64,000 nucleotides of DNA from Nitrososphaerales archaeon. GTDB taxonomy: Archaea; Thermoproteota; Nitrososphaeria; Nitrososphaerales; CADDZS01. Numbering within the stretch: position 1 is the first letter of the stretch; each line of letters begins with the position of its first letter. Positions 35,769 to 44,731 of the stretch are shown piece after piece. The position numbers and the translations under genes were made by a program. A model generated the notes under the pieces. That model searched no databases. It was not told where the DNA came from and saw only the letters and a program-made list of their open reading frames with translations. The DNA lies in NCBI GenBank assembly GCA_030041355.1, contig JASHNZ010000012.1, positions 47,263 through 111,262 of the forward strand, in the 5' to 3' direction.

Positions 35769-36023
35769 ATGTCTCAACAGGAAGAGGAACCTTACAAGAG
35801 CTTGAAAAGAATAATCTGGCAATACGAGAACTGTCTTTCGTGCGTGTGGTTTAACCCAAATGACCCGTTGAACGCAGATCTTCTGGAGAGAGGGAAATGC
35901 GTTCAGCCAGACCTGAAGAAATTCGAGCTAATTGTATCAGGCCGTGATTGGTGCAACAAGTACACAGAGATTCCTCAAAAGACGATCGATTCAAAGCAAG
36001 AACAGGCTACGAAAGAAGAATAG
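35769..36023 (+). CDS. Small cysteine-cluster protein, unknown
   Basis: The 84-residue acidic protein has four cysteines in a pattern suggestive of a metal site: CLSC, then single C at GKCVQP and at DWCNKY. There is no signal peptide or membrane segment. A TATA-like TTAAAAGTATG near 35738-35748 and ATG 35769 support a near-leaderless start. The family is not recognised by me. The gene is isolated from the convergent ABC operon by a short promoter region. Confidence 0.65.
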   Translation: MSQQEEEPYKSLKRIIWQYENCLSCVWFNPNDPLNADLLERGKCVQPDLKKFELIVSGRDWCNKYTEIPQKTIDSKQEQATKEE

Positions 36024-36102
36024 CATTCCGGAAAAATAAGTCCAGCGTTTCCCGGACCGTCTCTTTCTCAGCTACAGGTTTGATAATTAAGTTGTGCGCA
36101 TT

Positions 36103-36699
36103 ATGAGCGAAGTCGAGTTTCTATACGATTTTGCGAGTCCAAACTGCTATGTTGCACTTGCAAAAGCCAGGGATCTTCAAAAGAAAGGAAAGATAAAGAG
36201 CCTGACTTGCACTCCAGTTCTTCTCGGAGGTCTTTTCAAAAGTACAAAGGATGAGCCGCTCCCCAAGGGTACACTCGAATACAACTACATGGCAAAAAAC
36301 CTCGAGCGATTATCAAGGACCATGGGGTTGAAATTCAAATTCTCTCATCAAAGATTCCCGATAAATTCGCTCGCATCCCTTCGAGGATCATACTTTGCAA
36401 GAGAGGCTGGGAAAGATGCGGAATATATCCAAGAGATCTTCGACGCCTGCTGGGCAGAAGACAAGGACATAACACAGAATTCAATCCTAAAATCTATAGT
36501 CGAGGATTCGCTAAGTTTAGATTTCAGTCAGTTTTTATCATTCATCGAGAAAGATGAGACCAAGCAGAGACTTAGATCAGACACACAGAAGGCATTTGAA
36601 AGAGGAGTATTTGGCGCGCCAACATTCTTCGTTGACGGAGACATGTACTGGGGCACGCCAGAGATACTCTGGTATTTGGAGAGTGAATTAAAATGTTGA
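36103..36699 (+). CDS. DsbA-family 2-hydroxychromene-2-carboxylate isomerase-like protein
   Basis: The protein has the thioredoxin-like fold of the kappa/HCCA isomerase group: FLYDFASPNCYVALAKA at the N-terminus and GVFGAPTFFVDGDMYWG near the end (a cis-proline turn). The CxxC of true DsbA is missing. Known relatives are glutathione-dependent isomerases in naphthalene breakdown, but glutathione is not expected in archaea, so the thiol substrate is unknown. The frame also opens at GTG 36094; ATG 36103 is preferred since TTGATAATTAAG lies 12-24 bp upstream. It overlaps the next gene by 7 bp. Confidence 0.82.
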   Translation: MSEVEFLYDFASPNCYVALAKARDLQKKGKIKSLTCTPVLLGGLFKSTKDEPLPKGTLEYNYMAKNLERLSRTMGLKFKFSHQRFPINSLASLRGSYFAREAGKDAEYIQEIFDACWAEDKDITQNSILKSIVEDSLSLDFSQFLSFIEKDETKQRLRSDTQKAFERGVFGAPTFFVDGDMYWGTPEILWYLESELKC

Positions 36700-38213
36700 G
36701 TCAGGAATCTGTACAAGAACAAAAAACAGATCTTTTTCCTAATCCGACGATCCGAGAACTGAATGAGAAGTACAAGCCTTTCTTAGCCTTAGCAAGATCG
36801 CATGCTCTTCTTGAGTGGGATCTCGAGGTCAATATGCCCGAGAAGGGCTCTACATCCCGGGGATTCATTATGGCGCAGCTAGCCCTCTTGGTTCAAATTA
36901 ATCTCGCAAATGTCTATCCCACACTTGAGAAAGCTGGCACTCTCACGGATCTTAATGACTATGAAAAAGGCGTGGTTAGAATGCTGGAGTATCACAAGAA
37001 ATTCTTTACGAGAATCCCACCTAACCTCTTGGAGGAAGAACAGAAACTAGCCGTTGAAGCCACTGTTGTATGGCGTGAAGCTAGAAAGAAATCCGATTTC
37101 AAATCCTTCCAGCCCCTATTGGAAAAGATGATTGACATAAAATTACGGGAAGCCGAAAAACTGGGTTACGAAAAACATCCTTACAACGCGCTTCTAGATC
37201 TGTACGAAGAGCAAGTAACTGTTGACGATATGGACGCCATGTTCTCGCGGTTGATTCCTGCCCTAAAGAGTATACTCGAAAAAGTTAGATCGGAGAACAG
37301 ATTCGTGTCAAGCCATCCCATAGAACTTGAAAGCTATGAAACACAAAGTTTGGTAAACGTCAATAGGAGACTCACTGAATTACTCGGAATCCCAAAGGAC
37401 AGGTTTAGAATGGACATTTCCACCCATCCTTTCATGACCAATATTTCCCGTGATGATGTTCGCATTACCACACGATACGAAGGAAAAGACTTTGCGAAAT
37501 CCACGTTCGGAACAATACACGAATCTGGTCATGGGATCTACGAGCTCCAAATTGAAGAAAAGCTAGAGTACACTCCAATCGGCGTTGCCGCATCGACCGC
37601 CTTTCATGAATCTCAATCTCGGTTCTGGGAGAACATTGTAGGGCGAAGCAAGGCCTTTGTCTCTCTAGTTACTCCTATGCTCAAAGATGAGCTAAATTTC
37701 CTCGGAAAATACAACGACGAAGAGCTCTACAAGTATTTCAACAGAGTCAGACCGTCATTGATCAGGGTTGAGGCAGACGAACTAACTTACAATTTCCACA
37801 TTGCGTTAAGATATGACCTTGAGAAAAAACTTCTCGTAGGTGATATCCGAGCCTCTGAACTGCCGTCCACATGGAATGAAACAATGCAAGACTATCTCGG
37901 AGTTAAACCAGAGAATGATGCAGAAGGCGTTCTGCAGGATATACACTGGAGCGGTGGCAGCTTTGGCTATTTCCCCACCTACTCTCTGGGTAATGTCCTT
38001 GCCGGTATGATTTGGCACAACATACGAAACGACATTGAATTAGACAAGACGATTCGAAACGGAGATTTCGCGCCAATTAAAGCTTGGCTGTATGAAAAGA
38101 TTCACAAATATGGAGCAACCTATCCTCCGAAGGAACTGACAAAAAGATCCTTCGGTGAATCGTTCAATCCTGACAGGTTGGTTCAATATTTGGAATGGAA
38201 ATATCTCTCTTAG
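36693..38213 (+). CDS. M32 carboxypeptidase (carboxypeptidase Taq family)
   Basis: The 506-residue protein is an M32 metallocarboxypeptidase: the zinc site HESGH is at residues 276-280 and HESQSR follows at 305-310 with the third-ligand glutamate. The family length is about 500 residues. It trims C-terminal residues from peptides, using zinc or cobalt. Its ATG overlaps the stop of the upstream isomerase gene, indicating translational coupling. It is followed after 1 bp by msrB. Confidence 0.92.
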   Translation: MLSQESVQEQKTDLFPNPTIRELNEKYKPFLALARSHALLEWDLEVNMPEKGSTSRGFIMAQLALLVQINLANVYPTLEKAGTLTDLNDYEKGVVRMLEYHKKFFTRIPPNLLEEEQKLAVEATVVWREARKKSDFKSFQPLLEKMIDIKLREAEKLGYEKHPYNALLDLYEEQVTVDDMDAMFSRLIPALKSILEKVRSENRFVSSHPIELESYETQSLVNVNRRLTELLGIPKDRFRMDISTHPFMTNISRDDVRITTRYEGKDFAKSTFGTIHESGHGIYELQIEEKLEYTPIGVAASTAFHESQSRFWENIVGRSKAFVSLVTPMLKDELNFLGKYNDEELYKYFNRVRPSLIRVEADELTYNFHIALRYDLEKKLLVGDIRASELPSTWNETMQDYLGVKPENDAEGVLQDIHWSGGSFGYFPTYSLGNVLAGMIWHNIRNDIELDKTIRNGDFAPIKAWLYEKIHKYGATYPPKELTKRSFGESFNPDRLVQYLEWKYLS

Positions 38214-38214
38214 A

Positions 38215-38595
38215 GTGACACGCTTGAGTACGAAATTGAACAAGCTCACCCCCGAAGAAGAGCGAGTTATTGTATACAAGGGAACAGAGAAACCTTTCAG
38301 CAGCGAATATGAGGAGTTCTCTCAACAAGGTACCTATCTGTGTAGAAGGTGCGATGCGCCTCTCTATAGATCGGAAGACAAATTTGACGCCCATTGCGGT
38401 TGGCCGAGCTTTGATGACGAAATTAAGGGCGCAGTTAAGCGAGTCCCTGATCCTGATGGAGAAAGAACTGAGATTGAATGCGCCAATTGCGGAGCTCATT
38501 TAGGGCATGTGTTCCTAGGAGAAGGATTTACTCCGAAGAATACGAGACACTGCGTTAATTCAATATCGATGAAGTTTGTTCCTAAAAAGAATTAG
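38215..38595 (+). CDS. msrB: Peptide methionine-R-sulfoxide reductase
   Basis: The protein matches Msr[38 protein letters not shown] and the catalytic Cys in [13 protein letters not shown]. Two zinc CxxC pairs (CRRC and CANC) are present. It repairs the R-sulfoxide of methionine in proteins. GTG 38215, just 1 bp after the carboxypeptidase stop, gives a natural start; TTG 38224 is also possible. It is likely cotranscribed with the carboxypeptidase and the acyl-CoA synthetase. Confidence 0.92.
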   Translation: MTRLSTKLNKLTPEEERVIVYKGTEKPFSSEYEEFSQQGTYLCRRCDAPLYRSEDKFDAHCGWPSFDDEIKGAVKRVPDPDGERTEIECANCGAHLGHVFLGEGFTPKNTRHCVNSISMKFVPKKN

Positions 38596-38606
38596 AGGGG
38601 AACTAG

Positions 38607-40589
38607 CTGTCTCTGAGTAAAGAGAGCTCTTCCACGACTCAGACTATCTGGGAACCCTCTAGGGAATCAATCGAAGTAACAAACGTAAAGCAGTTCATGG
38701 ATCAGCTCGGAATCAAATCCTATTCCGAGCTCGTGAAGAAATCAACGGAGGACATTTCCTGGTGGTGGAGAACTTGCGAAAATGTACTGGAAATAAAATG
38801 GTCGACCCCATATTCCAAAGTTTTTGACCCCACCCCAGAAATTGAAAACACTGTTTGGTTTCCAGGAGGGAAGCTGAATGCGACACAGACCATTTTGGAT
38901 CAGAAGTTGAACAAGGAGGGAGCTTCGAAAGCCTTCGTCTGGGAGGGCGAGGATGGTTCAAAGAATGTTCTGACTTATCATCAATTGCAAAGAGAAGTTG
39001 GTATGTTTGCCAATTATCTCAAGGGATTAGGAGTCAAGAAAGGCGATGTGGTTGCATCCTGCTTACCCATGCTCCCTGAAACGATCGTGGCAATGCTGGG
39101 GGCGATCAGGATCGGAGCTGTGTTTTCGCCGATCTTCTGCGGGTATGGACCCGCAGCAATCGCGTCTCGAATTTCAAACTCGACTCCTAAGTTACTTGTC
39201 ACCTGTGACGGGTATTTTCGCAAAGGAACTAAGGTTATTCTAAAACCCAGCGTGGACGAGGCTCTGGATATAGCAAAGTTGGAAGTGCCCACTCTTGTAG
39301 TCGAGCGACTGGGAGCTGAGATTCCGATAGTAAAAAACCGCGATTCCTTCTATAAGGAGAAAGTCACTAAGGAATCGAGCGTCGCCGATGCTGAAATTGT
39401 AGGGCCGGATGATCCCGCTCTCTTACTCTATACTTCAGGAACTACTGGTAAGCCAAAAGGTGTCATCATAAGTCACTGCGGGGCTCTGCTCCAGCCTGGT
39501 AAGGAGATTTACTTCAATTTGGACACCAAGCCAGAGGACGTTTTCATGTGGATCACCGATATTGGCTGGATGATGGGACCTTGGCAAGTGTTCGGAGTCC
39601 AGACTGTTGGCGCGACGCATATGATCTTTGAAGGTGTTCCGGATTTTCCAAACAGCGATCGCATTTACAGAATGATCGAAGAATATGGGATCACACACCT
39701 TGGCCACTCTGCTACGACGATGCGGATGATTCGCCGACACGGCGACAAAATAATCAAAGAACACGACCTTTCCTCACTTAGAATACTCGGCAATACTGGA
39801 GAACCGATCGATCCGGACACTTGGATCTGGGAAATGAAATCCATAGGCAACTGGAACTGCCCCATGATCAATCTCTCCGGCGGAACCGAGATCTTCGGCT
39901 GTTTTCTTCTTCCATCGCCCATTGTTCCACTGAAACCCTCAACGCTCTGGGGCCCAGGACTAGGGATGGATATTGATGTCTATGATGACTCGGGCAATTC
40001 TGTTAGAGGACAGGTCGGATACCTAGTATGTCGAAAACCGGCTCCTAGCATGACACGAGGTTTTTGGAATGACTATGGCAGATACATCGAGACTTACTGG
40101 AGCCGCTTCAGTGGAGCATGGTATCACGGAGATTGGGCTTTCATTGATCAAGATGGCTATTGGTTTCTGATGGGAAGAGCTGATGACGTCATAAAGGTCG
40201 CGGGCCGAAGAGTCGGGCCCGCCGAAATAGAGTCAATTTTGAATTCCCATCCTTTGGTCGCGGAATCTGCATGCATTGGGATGCATGATGAAGTAAAGGG
40301 CGAGAAGCTTGACTGCTTTGTAATGCTCAAGAAAGGTGGAAAATCTGACAAGGAAACCGCTGACAGCTTAAAGAGACTCGTAGCACAGAATCTCGGTAAG
40401 ACCTTGGAGCCGGATAAGATTGTTTTCGTCGAAGATCTTCCAAGAACGAGATCAGGAAAGATCATCAGGCGCTTGATAAGGGCAGTAGCCTCCGGGGAAG
40501 CAACCGGCGATCTGTCGACTGTGGAAAATCCTGAGTCTCTTCAAAAAATAAAGAGAGACTGGGAAATTGGAGAACACGACAAAGGCTAA
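38607..40589 (+). CDS. AMP-forming acetyl-/acyl-CoA synthetase
   Basis: The product has the adenylation signatures LLYTSGTTGKPKG, SGGTEIFG, YHGDWAFIDQDGYW and the C-terminal catalytic lysine in RTRSGKIIRR. It activates acetate or a related acid as acyl-CoA. The first ATG (38697) begins inside an N-terminal region that looks conserved; the 30 codons upstream (IWEPSRESIEVTNVKQFM) fit the family, yet offer only CTG 38607, with GAGGGG 7 bp before it, as a start. I therefore use 38607, with 38697 as the alternative. It lies 11 bp after msrB. Confidence 0.85.
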   Translation: MSLSKESSSTTQTIWEPSRESIEVTNVKQFMDQLGIKSYSELVKKSTEDISWWWRTCENVLEIKWSTPYSKVFDPTPEIENTVWFPGGKLNATQTILDQKLNKEGASKAFVWEGEDGSKNVLTYHQLQREVGMFANYLKGLGVKKGDVVASCLPMLPETIVAMLGAIRIGAVFSPIFCGYGPAAIASRISNSTPKLLVTCDGYFRKGTKVILKPSVDEALDIAKLEVPTLVVERLGAEIPIVKNRDSFYKEKVTKESSVADAEIVGPDDPALLLYTSGTTGKPKGVIISHCGALLQPGKEIYFNLDTKPEDVFMWITDIGWMMGPWQVFGVQTVGATHMIFEGVPDFPNSDRIYRMIEEYGITHLGHSATTMRMIRRHGDKIIKEHDLSSLRILGNTGEPIDPDTWIWEMKSIGNWNCPMINLSGGTEIFGCFLLPSPIVPLKPSTLWGPGLGMDIDVYDDSGNSVRGQVGYLVCRKPAPSMTRGFWNDYGRYIETYWSRFSGAWYHGDWAFIDQDGYWFLMGRADDVIKVAGRRVGPAEIESILNSHPLVAESACIGMHDEVKGEKLDCFVMLKKGGKSDKETADSLKRLVAQNLGKTLEPDKIVFVEDLPRTRSGKIIRRLIRAVASGEATGDLSTVENPESLQKIKRDWEIGEHDKG

Positions 40590-40768
40590 GTTAGGCAATC
40601 AAAGGTCTCGTAATCTCAAGCAAGGTCCAAATTTTTTGGCATTATTTCCCTGTAACCTTTTGCTACTTTTTCTCTCATCAAATAGTGGAACTTCGATCAC
40701 CAAAAATATTATTCCCAAAGAGACACTTGAAGCGGAATTATTCGTATCAACTCTTATCTAAAGATTAG

Positions 40769-41635
40769 TTGAAGCAATCCCAAAAAATGCCCTTTAAGGC
40801 TCTGACACTGGATCTTTGGCTCACTCTGATCTGGGACTCCAAAGAGCTCGAAGATTACAGAAAACTGCGCCGTCTCGTGAATTTCTACAGATTTGTGAAC
40901 AAGGTAAATAGTAAACGAGGCATTAACGCGGACTCCGCCTTCACGTTCAATGATGTGAGGCTCGCAATCGAGGAGCTCGGAAAGAAGTCCGAAAAGTACT
41001 ACGACAGAGGCATTGATCCTCATCCCAGAGAGCGCGGACGCATGCTCTTTGAAATGCTGAAAATCAAAGTTGAGAAAGCAGACAAGCCCAAAGTCTACGA
41101 GAGCGCCGGAAAAGTTCTCTCAAATTCTGGTTACATGCGCAAATATCCTCATGTCAATCCCGAAGCTAAACCCACACTCAAAGCTTTTCGTAAAACCTAT
41201 CCGAACCTGAAGATCGCCCTAATATCAAATGCCGCCAGATCAACTGCGACCTACAAACGAACACTGAGCGCTCTTGGAATAGGGAGGTACTTTGACCACT
41301 TTGTAATATCCTGCGAGGTCGGCTATCTGAAGCCAAGAAAGGAGATTTTTCAACACGCACTGGAGCTATTGGAGGTAAAACCTCAGGAAGCGCTTCATGT
41401 TGGTGATTTGTTCAGGGCAGACGTAGTTGGCGCCGTTTCCTGCGGAATGAATGCCTGCCTGTATTCCGGTTTATGGACGAAGTACACTCAACTCCAAAGA
41501 ATGGGTAGCATGCCTTCTTGGGCTGGAGAACACGTGCCAAGCGATTTCAAGACTCCGAAAGGACTAATTGTAAAAGAAATCGAAAGACTTCAGGATTCTC
41601 TAGCAGTGGCAAAGATGGTTGATCGCCGATCTTAA
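40769..41635 (+). CDS. HAD-superfamily hydrolase
   Basis: The 288-residue protein has the HAD motifs: I as LTLDLWLTL (the usual second Asp is Trp, as in some non-phosphatase HADs), II as LISNAARS, III Lys in YLKPRKEIFQ, and IV as HVGDLFRADVVGA. A long helical insert (about 30-130) is a cap. The substrate is unknown. The frame opens at TTG 40769, but ATG 40787 right before FKALTLDLW may be the true start. It is a single gene unit with a TATA-like AATATTATTCC upstream. Confidence 0.8.
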   Translation: MKQSQKMPFKALTLDLWLTLIWDSKELEDYRKLRRLVNFYRFVNKVNSKRGINADSAFTFNDVRLAIEELGKKSEKYYDRGIDPHPRERGRMLFEMLKIKVEKADKPKVYESAGKVLSNSGYMRKYPHVNPEAKPTLKAFRKTYPNLKIALISNAARSTATYKRTLSALGIGRYFDHFVISCEVGYLKPRKEIFQHALELLEVKPQEALHVGDLFRADVVGAVSCGMNACLYSGLWTKYTQLQRMGSMPSWAGEHVPSDFKTPKGLIVKEIERLQDSLAVAKMVDRRS

Positions 41636-41683
41636 AGTGATGGCGCTTTCAAAGAAAGATTTGCCAAAGAAAACTCGGGAAGT

Positions 41684-41914
41684 CTAATCAACGACAGGCA
41701 TGCTCAGAGTAGACCTGATCGATGGAATCGATCTAATCCGGGAAGTGATGATCCCCTTTAGCTTTTCATTTGTTTCGGCGTTCACGATGGCGATGATGTC
41801 ATAGGTACCGTAGCTAGTGTGAACTTCAGTCACTTCAGAAATCTGTTTTATCGCCTTGTAGACTTCAATTTCCTTACCGACATCTGCGTTAACTAGGACT
41901 ATTGCTCTGGGCAT
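41684..41914 (-). CDS. Lrp/AsnC-type RAM domain protein
   Basis: The 76-residue protein is a stand-alone RAM domain: MPRAIVLVNADVGKEIEVYK, VTEVHTSYGTYDIIAIVNAE, and IRSIPSIRSTLSMPVV. It lacks a DNA-binding part. Such small proteins bind amino acids or thiamine-like ligands and form octameric assemblies. ATG start. A second RAM protein is encoded at 27960-28250; they differ in the ligand-loop region. Confidence 0.85.
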   Translation of the reverse strand: MPRAIVLVNADVGKEIEVYKAIKQISEVTEVHTSYGTYDIIAIVNAETNEKLKGIITSRIRSIPSIRSTLSMPVVD

Positions 41915-42028
41915 TTGTGATCACTTTGTAAGTAAGTCGAAGACAATTGGTCGCCAGGACTTGAGCTAATTGCTTCTCCAAAAACATCTTAGTCCTAGGA
42001 TATTTGCATTATGGTTCGTGATGCGAGG

Positions 42029-42334
42029 CTAGACCATCAAATCCTTAAGCTGCGGTGAGAGCAGCACGAGAGCCTGCGCAAAGGAAGGGGGATCATTCCC
42101 AACGATTCCTTTCCGAACTGTTGCGGGATAGTTACCAATAAGGTGCTCGTTTCGTAGAAGCAGGAGTTTCAATCTGTCGAGCTGACGCATTCTGAAATTG
42201 TCGATCTTTCTGATATTCAAAGGTAGAGACTGAATAGTTCTCTTCTTGAATCCCAATTCTTTGAGAACAGCTATATCTCGTCGCAACATATCCTCCCGTG
42301 TACTGGTGAGGATACTCTTTGTTCGTCTTGTCAT
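42029..42334 (-). CDS. Small basic protein following the YcaQ-like gene, unknown
   Basis: A 101-residue frame whose ATG (42334) overlaps the TGA of the YcaQ-like gene in ATGA, a strong sign of translational coupling. It is basic and leucine-rich with a probable long helix (DNFRMRQLDRLKLLLLRNE). No motif is recognised. Cotranscription with a DNA-repair-type protein suggests a nucleic-acid role, which is only a guess. Confidence 0.55.
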   Translation of the reverse strand: MTRRTKSILTSTREDMLRRDIAVLKELGFKKRTIQSLPLNIRKIDNFRMRQLDRLKLLLLRNEHLIGNYPATVRKGIVGNDPPSFAQALVLLSPQLKDLMV

Positions 42335-43569
42335 TTGAGCTGACTTTTCCAAAAGTCAGGAACCTTAGTAGAATACACGACGTTCTTTGCCTCAAGAAAA
42401 TCTGCCAAATGCTCTATAGCAAGGGCTATGACTTGACCCGATTCCTTGGTTTTAGGAGCGAATTTCTCTGCATACACGGCGTTGATTACCAGGGTTCCAC
42501 TTTTTCTGTCCATCTGCGGATCAATTCTGCCGATTAACTTGTCTCCCTGGAGTATGGGAAGAACATAGTATCCGAATTTTCGCAGCTTTTTTGGTACATA
42601 GATCTCGAAACTCATTTCAAAATCAAAAAGGGCTTTGGTTCGTTCCCGATCTATAATCAAATTGTCAAACGGTGAAAGAAGTGTGGTTCTTCCCTTGAAA
42701 TTATCACCTCGCAATTGATCCAAAATTCGAAGGTCCTCTGAGTGAATGTATGACTTTTTGCCATTTTTCATTCCTTCAATTTCTACCTGCGAAATGATTT
42801 CTTCGGACTCTAAATCATCCAGAACTTTTGTAGGATCGCTGTAACGGCCGGAAGAAAAGTGAGTCATAATCTGCTTTTGAGTCGCAACACCTAGAGCACG
42901 TAGTGATTTTTCCATGGCAAGCCTGTCTACTTCATAATCTGAAATCCTGGCTCGTGGAGTCCAAGATGGAAGGCATCGCTCCGTAAGATCCCACAGTTTC
43001 TGTTTCCCAGATCTGCCAGCAACCATCACTTTTCCCTGAGACAACAGAAAGTCCAGCATTCGGCTCACATTTCTTTGATTTGTCCAGCCTGTTGAACGCC
43101 AAGGTCTCTCCGATCTATCTTCTATTTCTCTCGAAGCTAGCGGACCCTTTCTGCGAAGCTCTTTCAATAAGTAAAGGCGTAGTGCATTGTTTTTCTTCAT
43201 CCATTTTTGAATCGCGGCATGCCAAGATTTTGGTATGCCATGCCCTGTAACATAAGCTCGCATCCTTGCACTATGAATTTGATAGTCCTCGGTTAAAACA
43301 ACTGAAGCGGCATGGCCAAAATATTCGAAGAACCTTCGTTCCTTCCACATCAGGTGTTCAAAGTCATCGAGCTTGTATTTGCCCAGACGACTCCAAAGTA
43401 CCAGTTGGTGGCTGGGTGCGACTGCGCTGATAGGGTCGATCTGGAGGTAAGCAAGTTCTTGAACAATTCGGTAGATATGTTCACTCTTGGGATTTGACGG
43501 CAGCGGACCCGCCAGATGCTGCTTGACGACGGCAAGTCGTTTCGCATCTTGGAGCGAAAGCTTCTGCAT
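42331..43569 (-). CDS. YcaQ/AlkX-like winged-helix DNA glycosylase (DUF1006)
   Basis: The 412-residue protein matches the YcaQ family: the catalytic-type QxD motif is at Q43-I-D45 in LAYLQIDPISAV, followed by HQLVLWSRLG and the FEYFGHAASVV region. Two or three winged-helix domains are expected. E. coli YcaQ removes bulky alkyl adducts and opens interstrand crosslinks; the archaeal enzyme presumably does similar work. Start ATG 43569. It overlaps the next gene by 4 bp. Confidence 0.85.
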   Translation of the reverse strand: MQKLSLQDAKRLAVVKQHLAGPLPSNPKSEHIYRIVQELAYLQIDPISAVAPSHQLVLWSRLGKYKLDDFEHLMWKERRFFEYFGHAASVVLTEDYQIHSARMRAYVTGHGIPKSWHAAIQKWMKKNNALRLYLLKELRRKGPLASREIEDRSERPWRSTGWTNQRNVSRMLDFLLSQGKVMVAGRSGKQKLWDLTERCLPSWTPRARISDYEVDRLAMEKSLRALGVATQKQIMTHFSSGRYSDPTKVLDDLESEEIISQVEIEGMKNGKKSYIHSEDLRILDQLRGDNFKGRTTLLSPFDNLIIDRERTKALFDFEMSFEIYVPKKLRKFGYYVLPILQGDKLIGRIDPQMDRKSGTLVINAVYAEKFAPKTKESGQVIALAIEHLADFLEAKNVVYSTKVPDFWKSQLK

Positions 43570-43679
43570 TAATTTGTCCCTCGCAAATGGAATTTGACGG
43601 TTAATCTGTCTTGCTCAGAATATCGGAACATCACTAGCGAACTAGTTGCTTTTGGAAGGTCTCTAATTCCCGAAAACGA

Positions 43680-44279
43680 TTATTCTTGTGATGATTTCTC
43701 TTTTTCTGATTTATTCAACGCAGTTGTGGTTAACCAAGAATTCACATAATCTGTTGGATCAAAAGGTTGAATTTTGATAACTCTGATATCGGAAGGTAAC
43801 AGATTAGCAACTTGTCTTCCAGGTGCGAGAAACAAGATGCCTGTTTCGTTCTCCTTCAGAGTCTCTGATATTTTATCCGCAATGTACTTGTCGCGATCCA
43901 TCATATTCTTAGCAAGCATCTCTTCTGTTGCAAGATCGGTTTCCTCGTTGTCTTTCAGCATACTTACCCACGAGAGGGTCTCTGCCAAAAGGAGGGGATC
44001 TTCGGTTGCTTGAAGTTTTGCTCCTCCGTCTCTGAACTTTTGCACCAAGTTGTAACATTGCTCGTTATTTTTCTTTATGAATTGAAGTGATTCTTCGGAA
44101 TCTTCCTTTGTGAGCGAATCGTAGTACAGCTTCTGAACATAGAGTTGGGTCCTCAGTTTTTCATCAACGTAATCCCAGAACTCTTTTGATTTATCCTGAA
44201 AGTCGTCAGGAAGACTCGCATCCACGCTAGCAAGCTCAACCCCCGTGAACATCTTCGGAACAATGAAAACTGTTTTCAT
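43680..44279 (-). CDS. Uncharacterised 199-residue protein
   Basis: I do not recognise the family. It is soluble and strongly helical in the middle (DDFQDKSKEFWDYVDEKLR), then ends in a beta-alpha segment (ETGILFLAPGRQVANLLPS) and a polar tail. The start MKTVFIVPKMF looks like a first beta strand. The pattern resembles a small alpha/beta enzyme such as a TraB/ChaN-like fold but nothing catalytic is evident. It lies 45 bp downstream of the tRNA-Met gene on the same strand, so it may share a transcript. Confidence 0.65.
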   Translation of the reverse strand: MKTVFIVPKMFTGVELASVDASLPDDFQDKSKEFWDYVDEKLRTQLYVQKLYYDSLTKEDSEESLQFIKKNNEQCYNLVQKFRDGGAKLQATEDPLLLAETLSWVSMLKDNEETDLATEEMLAKNMMDRDKYIADKISETLKENETGILFLAPGRQVANLLPSDIRVIKIQPFDPTDYVNSWLTTTALNKSEKEKSSQE

Positions 44280-44324
44280 TTCTGACTGCGCTTGCGACCC
44301 TTCGACTCAGCTAACTTCAAGTGT

Positions 44325-44559
44325 TGGTACCGGGGACGGGACTCTCACAGCGAGTTCTTTCGAACTGAGCTTTTTGATCCCGCGACCTCCAGATTATGAG
44401 TATCACCCTCTCTTGCCTCATGGAGACATTAATCTCGCATTAAATCAGAAGAGAGCTTTAGCCCGAAACTCTCCGAAATCTGAGGAGGCTGGCGCTCTAA
44501 CCAGGCTGAGCTATCGGGACCTATGCAGTGAACTTGCATCGATACCGTGTTACCCCGGC
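44325..44559 (-). tRNA. Elongator tRNA-Met(CAT) with three introns and encoded CCA
   Basis: Removing three introns yields a 75-nt tRNA: acceptor GCCGGGG (44553-44559) pairs with CCCCGGT, with a G1-U72 wobble. The D arm is GCTC...GAGC, the anticodon arm CCAGA-CTCATAA-TCTGG, and the T arm GCGGG/CCCGT. The anticodon is CAT at 44396-44398, and CCA is encoded at 44325-44327. Introns: 39 nt after position 9 (44512-44550), 87 nt between 30 and 31 (44402-44488), and about 31 nt in the T loop (within 44341-44378). Introns 1 and 3 fold as hairpins (ATGCA/TGCAT and AGTTC-GAAA-GAACT). A second GCCGGGG at 44571-44577 is an alternative 5' end. A54 in the T loop is unusual. Confidence 0.8.
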
Positions 44560-44731
44560 CCTTTCGAGTCCCCCGGCAAATGTCGTTTTCGAGTGCGACC
44601 ATTAAAAAGAGTTTAACGTCGTTCATAGATAAGAACTCGGACCTATAATAGCCATAGACAGGAGTCCAGAACTGTTTATCCATACGCAAAAGAGAAGATT
44701 CTCATAAACAAACGAGATTGAATCTACAGAA

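Noticed and set aside
40567..40761. 64-codon frame overlapping the end of the acyl-CoA synthetase
   Set aside because: It overlaps a certain gene in another frame, is low in protein-like pattern and lacks a promoter.
44325..44559. Degenerate tRNA pseudogene
   Set aside because: All stems are perfect once three introns are removed, and CCA is encoded; the disruption is explained by introns.
44690..44705. Fourth copy of the palindrome upstream of the F420 oxidoreductase
   Set aside because: Only one arm (GATTCTCA) is present; the second arm is absent.
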